From the NCBI GenBank assembly GCA_030539285.1, contig JAUNSH010000012.1, positions 1-58,503 of the forward strand: a stretch of 58,503 nucleotides of DNA, given 5' to 3'. The notes under the pieces are model-generated. The model was not told the DNA's origin and ran no database searches. It worked only from the letters and a program-made list of their open reading frames with translations. Every line of letters begins with the position of its first letter. Position 1 is the stretch's first letter. The translations under genes and the position numbers were made by a program. Source of the DNA: Eubacteriales bacterium. GTDB taxonomy: Bacteria > Bacillota > Clostridia > Oscillospirales > Oscillospiraceae. Positions 1 to 7,133 of the stretch are shown here, piece after piece.

Positions 1-2
1 AT

Positions 3-23
3 TTTCAACTTTCAACTTTCAAC
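3..23. repeat. Three tandem TTTCAAC units upstream of dnaX
   Basis: Three perfect copies of the 7-base unit TTTCAAC lie directly before the dnaX ribosome site (AAGGAGG, 29-35). The same word recurs in the tract at 21758-21846 before cysS, so it is probably a dispersed intergenic element of this genome. What lies upstream is outside the window. Confidence 0.6.
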
Positions 24-40
24 TGCCAAGGAGGCTTGCC

Positions 41-1663
41 ATGTCTGCTTATCAGGCCCTTTACCGCAAATACCGTCCCCAGACCTTTGACGATGTGTCA
101 GGTCAGCTGGCGGTCACACAGACCCTGAAGACTCAGCTGATCAGCGGACGCATGAGTCACGCCTACCTGTTCACCGGCTCCCGGGGCACCGGCAAGACCA
201 GCTGCGCGAAAATTCTGGCAAAAGCGGTCAACTGCCTGCACCCGGACAACGGCAACCCCTGCAACTGCTGTGAGGCCTGTCGGTCCATCGACTCCGGCTC
301 CTGTATGGACGTACTGGAAATCGACGCTGCCTCCAACAACGGCGTTGACAATGTCCGTGATCTGCGGGATGACGCGATTTATACCCCGTCACAGGTGAAA
401 ATGCGTGTGTATATCATCGATGAGGTGCACATGCTGTCCATTTCCGCCTTCAACGCATTGCTTAAAATCATTGAGGAGCCGCCGGAGCATCTGCTGTTCA
501 TTCTGGCCACCACAGAGCTGCATAAGGTGCCCGCTACCATTCTCTCCCGGTGCCAGCGGTTTGCCTTCCGACGCATCAGTCAGGAGGACATCGCCGCACG
601 GCTCCAATATGTGGCCTATCAGGAGAATATCGACCTGGACGACGGCGCGGCACGGGTGTTGGCCCGGCTGGCGGACGGTGGCATGCGTGACGGCCTGAGC
701 CTGCTGGATCAGTGCGCCTCGGCGACTACCGGGGAGCTGACCGCGGAACGGGTCTACGCCTGTCTCGGCATTGCGGGTGAGCAGAAATGCGGTGAGCTTA
801 TGGGCTATATCGCCGCTCATGATACCAAAAGTGCCTTGACGCTGTTCAATCGGCTGTATACAGAAGGGAAGGACCTGGGTGCTCTTCTGGATGAGATGGC
901 CTGTCTGACCCGGGACCTGCTGGTGCTGAAAACTGCCGGGAACGCGGGGATCACCATGCTGTCCGGCGTAGCATCCGATCAGGAAGCGTTGGCGTTGACC
1001 AAGTCCCTCGGCAGCGGAGAACTGGTGCGTATCATGGAGCGTATCCAGACCACGCTGGCCTCCTTTACCCGCAGCGCCAGCCGGCGGATGGACGCGGAGC
1101 TGTGCATTGTTGAGCTGTGCCAACCGGAACTGAGTCTGGATGTGCAGTCCGTCAACGCCCGGCTGACCCGTTTGGAGGAACAGCTGAAAAGTGGCGCCTT
1201 TGTTCTGGCGAAGCAGGCCCAGCCTGCCGCTATTGAGGAGGCAGAAGAAGAACGACCTCCCTTCCCGGATGACGCGGATGTTCCGCCGGAGCTGGGGGAT
1301 ATGCCTGTCCCGGCTCAGCAGGACGATACGCCGGTTGGTTTCTGGTCAGAGCTGTGCGGCGCTGTCAAGAAGGAACTGAAACCACCAATCAGCGGCTTCT
1401 TTGCCGGTACGCCCAACGCGCCGGTTCAGGGCACGCTGGTTGGCGATAAACTGGAGCTGCGCTGTACCAACGACTTTACGGCGCAAATGCTGGATAAACC
1501 CGAGATATTGGAGGTCGTTGGCAGAAAAACCAGCGCCATGCTGGGCAGGCCAATTCGTGCCTGTGTGGTGGATATGACCGCGAAGCCGCAAGGCAATCCC
1601 CGCATGGACAGGCTGATGCAGTTCGGGCGGGAGCATTCGGATATTATTAAAATAAAAGAATAA
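41..1663 (+). CDS. dnaX: DNA polymerase III subunit gamma/tau
   Basis: Clamp-loader ATPase of the replicative DNA polymerase, 540 aa. It carries the AAA+ Walker A GSRGTGKTS at residues 46-54, the four zinc-ligand cysteines C65, C74, C77 and C80 in their family positions, Walker B with D127-E128, and an SRCQ motif. The C-terminal third, after about residue 375, is an acidic, Pro-rich linker and a tau-like domain. AAGGAGG stands 5 bases before the ATG. It leads the classical Firmicute cluster dnaX-ybaB-recR. I see no clear slippery A-run for programmed frameshifting, but did not test this thoroughly. Confidence 0.97.
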   Translation: MSAYQALYRKYRPQTFDDVSGQLAVTQTLKTQLISGRMSHAYLFTGSRGTGKTSCAKILAKAVNCLHPDNGNPCNCCEACRSIDSGSCMDVLEIDAASNNGVDNVRDLRDDAIYTPSQVKMRVYIIDEVHMLSISAFNALLKIIEEPPEHLLFILATTELHKVPATILSRCQRFAFRRISQEDIAARLQYVAYQENIDLDDGAARVLARLADGGMRDGLSLLDQCASATTGELTAERVYACLGIAGEQKCGELMGYIAAHDTKSALTLFNRLYTEGKDLGALLDEMACLTRDLLVLKTAGNAGITMLSGVASDQEALALTKSLGSGELVRIMERIQTTLASFTRSASRRMDAELCIVELCQPELSLDVQSVNARLTRLEEQLKSGAFVLAKQAQPAAIEEAEEERPPFPDDADVPPELGDMPVPAQQDDTPVGFWSELCGAVKKELKPPISGFFAGTPNAPVQGTLVGDKLELRCTNDFTAQMLDKPEILEVVGRKTSAMLGRPIRACVVDMTAKPQGNPRMDRLMQFGREHSDIIKIKE

Positions 1664-1685
1664 ATTTCAGATAGGAGCGTTTTTT

Positions 1686-2033
1686 ATGGCAAAAGGTGGA
1701 TTCCGGGGGATGCCCGGTGGCGGAATGAATCAGGCAGCGATGATGAAGCAGGCCCAGAAGATGCAGCAGGAGATGCTGCGGATGCAGGCGGAGCAGGAGG
1801 CCAAGACCTTCACTGCCAAAGCAGGCGGCGGCATGGTGTCCGCTACCGTCAACGGTAAGCATGAGCTGGTGGGCATGGAAATTAACCCCGAAGCGGTGGA
1901 CCCCGACGATGTGGAAATGCTGCAGGACATGGTCATTGCCGCTGTGAACGAGGCCATGCGCGCTGCCGATAACGAAGCCGCCAACAATATGTCCCGTCTG
2001 ACCGGCGGCCTGAACCTGGGCGGCCTGTTCTAA
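1686..2033 (+). CDS. ybaB: YbaB/EbfC nucleoid-associated protein
   Basis: Small DNA-binding dimer of the YbaB/EbfC family, 115 aa. Family traits visible: a Met/Gln-rich coiled N-terminal helix (residues about 15-45, with repeated KQAQKMQQEM-type sequence) and the central GGGMVSATVNGKHEL strand block. It lies 22 bases after dnaX and 9 bases before recR, the conserved order; the proteins are thought to act together in recombination repair, though the exact role of YbaB is not settled. Ribosome site ATAGGAGCG precedes the ATG. Confidence 0.93.
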   Translation: MAKGGFRGMPGGGMNQAAMMKQAQKMQQEMLRMQAEQEAKTFTAKAGGGMVSATVNGKHELVGMEINPEAVDPDDVEMLQDMVIAAVNEAMRAADNEAANNMSRLTGGLNLGGLF

Positions 2034-2042
2034 GGAGGGCGT

Positions 2043-2642
2043 ATGCAGTTTTTCCCTGCGGCGCTGCAAAATCTGGCAGACCAGTTTGCGCGGCTTCCCG
2101 GAGTGGGAAGTAAAACAGCTCAGCGTCTTGCTTTCCATGTGCTGAGCTTGCCCATGGAGGACGCTGAGGAATTTGCGGATGCCATTCTGGAAGCAAAAAA
2201 GCAGGTGCACACCTGCCCCTGCTGCCAGAACCTCACCGACCGGGAACTGTGCCCCATCTGTGACGACGATACCCGGGACAGGTCTGTGATCTGCGTGGTT
2301 GCCGACCCCAAGGACGTGATCGCTATGGAGCGTTCGCGGGAGTTCCGGGGCGTCTACCACGTGCTCCACGGTGTGATCTCTCCGCTGAACCACGTGACCC
2401 AGGACGACATCCGCATCAAGGAGCTGCTCCAGCGGGTGGCTTCCGGGGAGGTCAAAGAGGTCATCATGGCCACCAACCCCGACACGGAGGGCGAAGCTAC
2501 CGCCATGTACATTTCCCGGCTTCTGCGGCCCATGGAGGTCAAGGTGACCCGGCTTGCCTACGGCGTCCCGGTGGGCAGCCAGCTGGAATACGCCGATGAG
2601 GTGACCCTGTCCCGGGCACTGGAAGGACGTCAGGAGATGTAA
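2043..2642 (+). CDS. recR: Recombination protein RecR
   Basis: RecFOR-pathway protein that helps load RecA on gapped DNA, 199 aa, standard length. In order: a helix-hairpin-helix (LPGVGSKTAQR, about 18-28), a four-cysteine zinc finger (C58, C61, C70, C73), then a Toprim domain and a C-terminal Walker-B-like region. AAGGAGGGCG overlaps the end of ybaB and sets the start. It is the last gene of the dnaX operon and is followed by a hairpin terminator. Confidence 0.96.
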   Translation: MQFFPAALQNLADQFARLPGVGSKTAQRLAFHVLSLPMEDAEEFADAILEAKKQVHTCPCCQNLTDRELCPICDDDTRDRSVICVVADPKDVIAMERSREFRGVYHVLHGVISPLNHVTQDDIRIKELLQRVASGEVKEVIMATNPDTEGEATAMYISRLLRPMEVKVTRLAYGVPVGSQLEYADEVTLSRALEGRQEM

Positions 2643-2652
2643 TGCCGTATCA

Positions 2653-2680
2653 AAAAACCGCTCCCGAAGGAGCGGTTTTT
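2653..2680. terminator. Bidirectional terminator between recR and the EamA gene
   Basis: Stem CCGCTCC / GGAGCGG with loop CGAA, flanked by A6 on the left and T5 on the right, so it can end both the recR transcript and the converging EamA transcript whose stop codon begins at 2684. Confidence 0.9.
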
Positions 2681-2681
2681 C

Positions 2682-3581
2682 TTATGCTTTTTTTCGGAAA
2701 ATACTTGTAGGAAGCTGAGACAAAATGACCGCGGCGAATACCAGCACACAGCCGGTAGTCTCCCAGGGGGTCATGGTCTCGCCCAGGATCAACCAGCCGC
2801 CAAGAACCGCGAACACCGATTCCAGACTCATGATAAGTGATGCAGTGGTTGGTTCCAGCGATTTCTGCCCGTTGACCTGCATGGTATAGGCAACACCCAT
2901 GGACAGGATGCCCGCGAAGCACAGGGGCTTCCAGCAGGCGAGGACATCTCCCCAGTTGACAGTTTCCGTCAGGAGCATAAAGGGAATGGACAGCACTGTG
3001 ACCACCAGCGCCTGCACACAGTTCAGCCGCAGCCCGTCCAGTTCTCCGGCGAACTTATCGATGCAGGTGATCTGCACGGCAAAGGCCAGGGCGCAGCCGC
3101 TGATCAGCAGATCGCCCTTGTTGATCTGGGTAACGCCCATGCAGCTGAGCAGATACAGTCCAACCACTGCCATCACCACGCTGAACACGATGGTAAAGGG
3201 GGGCTTCTGGCCCAGGAACATGCCCAGCACCGGCACCCACACGATGTACATGGCAGTCAGAAAGCCCGCCTTTCCGGCATCGGTGTACACCAAACCCACC
3301 TGCTGTAAGCTTGCCGCCACAAACAGGGCACAGCCGCAGATCAGACCTACCTTCCACAGGGTAGGATTTTTCCATTTTTCGGCAGACTCCCGGACACCGC
3401 ATGACCGAAGCTCCATCAGGAAGGAGCAGGGGATCAGGAACAGCACCGCCAGGGCGCAGCGGACGGCCTGAAAGGTAAAGGGGCCGATCTTGTCCATGCC
3501 CACGCTCTGCGCGATGAAGGCGAAGCCCCAGATGGTCGTTGCCAGGAGCAGATACAGGCTGCCTTTGATTTGTTTTTTCAT
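2682..3581 (-). CDS. EamA/DMT-family transporter
   Basis: Predicted inner-membrane drug/metabolite transporter, 299 aa. It has two EamA halves with about ten hydrophobic segments; the start MKKQIKGSLYLLLATTIWG and the second half with SLEPTTASLIMSLESVFAV are typical of the family. The open frame extends further upstream to 3773, but the ATG at 3581, with a GGTGATG ribosome site and the hydrophobic first segment right after it, is the likely start. Substrate unknown. Transcribed divergently from pepF. Confidence 0.88.
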   Translation of the reverse strand: MKKQIKGSLYLLLATTIWGFAFIAQSVGMDKIGPFTFQAVRCALAVLFLIPCSFLMELRSCGVRESAEKWKNPTLWKVGLICGCALFVAASLQQVGLVYTDAGKAGFLTAMYIVWVPVLGMFLGQKPPFTIVFSVVMAVVGLYLLSCMGVTQINKGDLLISGCALAFAVQITCIDKFAGELDGLRLNCVQALVVTVLSIPFMLLTETVNWGDVLACWKPLCFAGILSMGVAYTMQVNGQKSLEPTTASLIMSLESVFAVLGGWLILGETMTPWETTGCVLVFAAVILSQLPTSIFRKKA

Positions 3582-3600
3582 AATTTCATCACCGCCGCAT

Positions 3601-3663
3601 ACTCTAGCATAAATTGGCGAAAAATGCAAGCGGCGTTGCATTTTTTTGCAGATGTGGTATAAT
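3601..3663. promoter_or_regulatory. Divergent promoters for the EamA gene and pepF
   Basis: Plus strand: TTGCAT (3636-3641), 16 bases, TATAAT (3658-3663) with an extended TG motif. Minus strand: TTGCAT (complement of 3624-3629), 17 bases, TAGAGT (complement of 3601-3606), also with TGC ahead of the -10. The two -35 boxes are the arms of one palindrome (ATGCAA-GCGGCG-TTGCAT), so a protein bound there could affect both genes. Confidence 0.75.
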
Positions 3664-3693
3664 ACGGCAAAGATCTTTTTTGGAGGGACAGCT

Positions 3694-5508
3694 ATGGAAA
3701 CGATCAAAAAAATTCCCGCGCGGGAGGAGATCTCTGCGGAAGACAAGTGGGCGCTGGAGGACCTATACCCCACAGACGCGGACTGGGAACGGGAACTGGA
3801 GACCCTGTCGAAGGACCGGGATTACCTTGCGTCCTTTGCGGGCAGGCTTTGCAGCAGCGCAGAGTCGCTGCATGATTATCTGGACGCTTCGGAGAAGCTC
3901 AACGTGAAAGCCGAGCAGCTGGCCAATTACTGTATGCGCAAGGCCGACGAGGACACCCGAAACGCCGCCGCCCAGGCCATGCAGGGCCGGTTTATGAGTG
4001 CCGTGGTAGAATTGAGTGCCGCCTGCAGCTTTGACACGCCGGAACTCATGGCTGTTTCCGAGGAAACCCTGAACGGCTTTTACGCGGAGTGCCCCGAGCT
4101 GGAACGCTACCGCCGTTATTTGACCGATCTGCGCCGCAAAAAGCCCCATACCCTGTCCGCCGCCGAGGAAAAGCTGCTGGCAGCCGCCGGGGAAATGGCT
4201 CAGACCCCGGACACGGTCTACGGCGCGCTGGCGGATGCCGACCTGACCTTCCGGGATGCTGTGGACGCGCAGGGTAATACTCACCCGCTGACCCAGGGCA
4301 CCTTCGTTCAGTTGGAAGAAAGCGCCGACCGTACTCTGCGGAAAAGCGCCTATGAAAACCTCTATGACGGCTTTACCGCCTTCAAGAATACGGCGGCGGC
4401 CATTCTGAACGGCCAGAATAAGCAGCTGAAATTCTATGCCGATGCCAGAAAATATGGCTCCGCACTGGAAGCCTCTCTGGACAGCACCAACGTGCCGGTA
4501 TCCGTCTATGACAACCTGATCAAGGCGGTCCATGGGAAACTTCCCAGTATGCACCGCTATGTCCGGCTGCGCAAGAAGCTGCTGGGTGTGGACGAACTGC
4601 ACTTCTACGACATTTACACGCCGCTGCTGTCCGATGTGGACAAACATATTCCCTACGATCAGGCGAAGCGGACGGTGTATGAAGCCCTGGCCCCTCTGGG
4701 AGAGGACTACCGGGCCATCCTGAAAGAGGGCTTCGATAACCGCTGGATCGACGTTTACCAGAACCAGGGCAAGCGCAGCGGTGCCTACTCCGCAGGCGCA
4801 AGGGTGCATCCCTATGTGCTGCTGAATTATACCGGCACGCTGGACAGCCAGTTCACTCTGGCTCACGAAATGGGTCACGCTCTGCATTCCTATCTGTCCA
4901 ACAAGCATCAGAACCCCATTGACGCGGACTACGTGATCTTTGTGGCGGAGGTGGCTTCCACCTGCAACGAAGCCCTGCTCATGGAGCACCTTCTGAAAAA
5001 CACCACGGACAAAAAGGAGCGGGCCTACCTGATTAACCACTTCCTGGACCAGTTCAAGGGTACCATCTACCGCCAGACCATGTTCGCCGAGTTCGAGCGG
5101 AACATTGGGGCCATGACTGCCGCCGGGCAGACCCTGACTGCCGATGTGCTCTGTCAGGAGTACAAGCGTTTGAACGAAGAATATTACGGCCCGGATATGG
5201 TGGTGGATGACCGCATCGCCATGGAATGGGCCAGAATTCCTCATTTCTATTACAACTACTATGTTTTCCAGTACGCCACCGGCTACGCGGCAGCCATCGC
5301 CCTGTCCAGACGGATCCTGAACGAGGGTGAACCGGCGGTTCGGGATTACCTGAACTTCCTGTCCGGCGGCTGTTCCAGAAGTCCCATCGACCTGCTGAAG
5401 GGGGCCGGTGTGGATATGACCGGCCCGGAGCCTGTGATGCAGGCCCTTGAGCTGTTTGATAAGCTTTTGGACGAAATGGAAGCATTGGCGGAGGAATGTG
5501 ATGGCTGA
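3694..5508 (+). CDS. pepF: Oligoendopeptidase F (M3 zinc metallopeptidase)
   Basis: Cytosolic zinc peptidase that cuts short peptides, 604 aa, the usual PepF length. The zinc motif is HEMGH at residues 391-395 (FTLAHEMGHALHSY), followed by the downstream glutamate region EVASTCNEALL. The N-terminal all-helical lobe begins at about residue 1 with ETIKKIPAREEI. The frame is open back to 3646, but GGAGG at 3682 points to the ATG at 3694. Promoter at 3636-3663. The stop overlaps the start of the next small gene. Confidence 0.95.
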   Translation: METIKKIPAREEISAEDKWALEDLYPTDADWERELETLSKDRDYLASFAGRLCSSAESLHDYLDASEKLNVKAEQLANYCMRKADEDTRNAAAQAMQGRFMSAVVELSAACSFDTPELMAVSEETLNGFYAECPELERYRRYLTDLRRKKPHTLSAAEEKLLAAAGEMAQTPDTVYGALADADLTFRDAVDAQGNTHPLTQGTFVQLEESADRTLRKSAYENLYDGFTAFKNTAAAILNGQNKQLKFYADARKYGSALEASLDSTNVPVSVYDNLIKAVHGKLPSMHRYVRLRKKLLGVDELHFYDIYTPLLSDVDKHIPYDQAKRTVYEALAPLGEDYRAILKEGFDNRWIDVYQNQGKRSGAYSAGARVHPYVLLNYTGTLDSQFTLAHEMGHALHSYLSNKHQNPIDADYVIFVAEVASTCNEALLMEHLLKNTTDKKERAYLINHFLDQFKGTIYRQTMFAEFERNIGAMTAAGQTLTADVLCQEYKRLNEEYYGPDMVVDDRIAMEWARIPHFYYNYYVFQYATGYAAAIALSRRILNEGEPAVRDYLNFLSGGCSRSPIDLLKGAGVDMTGPEPVMQALELFDKLLDEMEALAEECDG

Positions 5509-5767
5509 GATTTTTCTGCCAACCCTGCACACCTTTGCCATGAATAACATTTTCACCGGCTCCTGCGGCCTGTTTCGATTCCGGGCAGTGCCCAACGTGG
5601 TGATGGCCACCCCCAAAGAGGTAGATTTCGAGCAGAGCAGCATCCATGTGGAATACTGGCACGGTCTGTACTGCTATGAGAAAAGCCAGATGGAAGGGGA
5701 GGAGACCTTCCCCATGTCGGAGGAGGGCAGAGAGCGGATGCTCTTGTGGCTGGAGAGCAAAATATAG
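5501..5767 (+). CDS. Small conserved hypothetical protein, translationally coupled to pepF
   Basis: 88-aa soluble protein that starts inside the last codons of pepF (ATG at 5501; pepF ends at 5508), with GGAGGAA just before it. It contains a Phe/Gly/aromatic-rich N-terminal half (FTGSCGLFRFRAVP) and an acidic C-terminal half. No signal peptide, membrane segment or known catalytic motif. I do not recognise the family. The overlap argues that it is made with PepF. Confidence 0.7.
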   Translation: MAEIFLPTLHTFAMNNIFTGSCGLFRFRAVPNVVMATPKEVDFEQSSIHVEYWHGLYCYEKSQMEGEETFPMSEEGRERMLLWLESKI

Positions 5768-5827
5768 TGATGTTCACCATGCGATGAAAATAATTTTCAA
5801 ATTCTTTGTGCAGATAACAAAAAATAC

Positions 5828-5857
5828 TTGCAATTATGGTTAACTTTTGTGTATAAT
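5828..5857 (+). promoter_or_regulatory. Promoter for the PaaK-like gene
   Basis: TTGCAA (5828-5833), 18 bases, TATAAT (5852-5857). The start point would be near 5864, leaving a very short 5' leader before the gene. Confidence 0.65.
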
Positions 5858-5874
5858 AATACCCATACAGAGAG

Positions 5875-6822
5875 TTGGGTGTGATTGCGTTGGTTTATGG
5901 AATTCTCCGGGATATGGCGGCTCAGCCCCGGGCGCAGGAGGAGACTGCGGCGTATCTGGCTGAGAAGCTGTCCGGGTTTGTAAAGAAAATGGACACGGTG
6001 CTGATCTGCTTTCCGGAGCAGGGAAGCGGCAGCCTGAGCCATTTGATGGAGCAAGCCGTGCTCCAATGCGAGGCGATCCCGGTGGTCTGGGGAGCGGATC
6101 ACCGGTGGAAAAGCCTGCTCCGTCTTGCCTTTTCCTCCCGGGCCAATACCATTATCAGTACGCCCTTGATCGTGCTGGGGTTGGCAAAGCTGCGGAGTTT
6201 TTATTCGATCCCTCTGTTTGTACGAAATGTGGTGACCGCTGGCTATCCATGCGAGGAATGGATGATCGACGGAATTCGCCGGGGGTTTGACTGTGTCAGC
6301 TGGGGCTGCTTCGCGATGGGTACCACTGGTGTGGTGGCTGGGTTTTCCTGTTCGGAGGTGCAGGGGGTCCATTTGCGGGATTCGGAGTACCGGGTGGAGA
6401 TCGTGGACAGGAATGGAAACGCACTGCCGGAAGGTGAAGAAGGAGAAATGGTTCTTTCCCCGGCCAACGCGCCGGAACTGCGGTATTTTATGGGGGAGAA
6501 CGCCCGTCTGCGCACCGGGCGCTGTGCCTGCGGCAGCACTCAACCGCTTTTGACGGACCTTTGCCCCGGCCGTACCGAGGCGGACGCGGATCTGATGGAG
6601 TTGGGCAAGACGCTGCAAAGCTGGAATAGTGTCCTGGACTGCCGCCTGTGTAAGGGCCAGTACGGTCTGGAATTGGAGATCGTCGCGCTTCCCGGCGGGC
6701 GGCTTCCCAAGCTTCCTAGCGCGGCCAAGCAGTGCATCCGGGTGTTCGACCCGGAGAAGGACGAGCCGCTGCCTTACGATCCCACGCAAAAAATCCCGGA
6801 ATCCGGAGCGGAAAGTCATTGA
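5875..6822 (+). CDS. Short PaaK / F390-synthetase-like protein, probably degenerate
   Basis: 315 aa against about 430 for phenylacetate-CoA ligase and coenzyme-F390-synthetase-like AMP-binding enzymes. The middle and C-terminal core is recognisable: a GEEGEMVLSP turn, then RYFMGENARLRTG and CACGSTQPLL, which match the family's GEEGEL, RYRTGD and CPCG blocks. The N-terminal part with the ATP-binding loop is missing and RTGD has become RTGR, so adenylation is doubtful. Start uncertain: TTG at 5875, GTG at 5881 or TTG at 5890; none has a good ribosome site. Its stop codon lies inside the -35 box of the alaS leader promoter. Confidence 0.6.
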   Translation: MGVIALVYGILRDMAAQPRAQEETAAYLAEKLSGFVKKMDTVLICFPEQGSGSLSHLMEQAVLQCEAIPVVWGADHRWKSLLRLAFSSRANTIISTPLIVLGLAKLRSFYSIPLFVRNVVTAGYPCEEWMIDGIRRGFDCVSWGCFAMGTTGVVAGFSCSEVQGVHLRDSEYRVEIVDRNGNALPEGEEGEMVLSPANAPELRYFMGENARLRTGRCACGSTQPLLTDLCPGRTEADADLMELGKTLQSWNSVLDCRLCKGQYGLELEIVALPGGRLPKLPSAAKQCIRVFDPEKDEPLPYDPTQKIPESGAESH

Positions 6823-6846
6823 CATTTCCGCAGGATGTGATAGAAT
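6819..6846 (+). promoter_or_regulatory. Promoter of the alaS T-box leader
   Basis: TTGACA (6819-6824), 16 bases, TAGAAT (6841-6846) preceded by TGA, an extended -10. The -35 contains the stop codon of the preceding gene. Confidence 0.85.
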
Positions 6847-6852
6847 ATCGAA

Positions 6853-7078
6853 GATATGCAAAGACATTGCGGAAACAAAGCGGGTCAGAAGGATCGAAAA
6901 GCGAGAGGGGACCGGTGAAAGCCCTCGACCATTCTGCCGCAGGCCACTTCCTGCGTTGCCCGGGATGACCGGGACGGGGGCTCCCGTTACAGAGCGTCTA
7001 AGATGCCTTTATTTGAAGGCGAATTAGGGTGGTACCGCGATTTTAATGTCGTCCCTATGATTGTAGGGGCGGCATTTT
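6853..7078 (+). promoter_or_regulatory. T-box riboswitch leader of alaS
   Basis: The diagnostic T-box core TTAGGGTGGTACCGCG lies at 7024-7039, followed by a terminator hairpin (AATGTCGTCCCTA / TAGGGGCGGCATT, about 7045-7074) and TTTTCTTT. In this class uncharged cognate tRNA (here tRNA-Ala, inferred from the gene) pairs with the leader and blocks the terminator. Long upstream helices start near 6853. I could not fix the specifier codon by eye. Confidence 0.92.
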
Positions 7079-7133
7079 CTTTGCGCTCTGGCGTTGTATT
7101 CAATGAATTTCATTTTCTTTGGAGGTTGTAACC

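Noticed and set aside
2682-3773. Longer EamA protein starting at 3773
   Set aside because: The extra 64 residues are antisense to the pepF promoter and start; a good start with a following membrane span is at 3581.
3763-5643. 626-codon minus-strand frame over pepF
   Set aside because: Codon-bias shadow of PepF; product is Gly/Val/Gln-rich without motifs.
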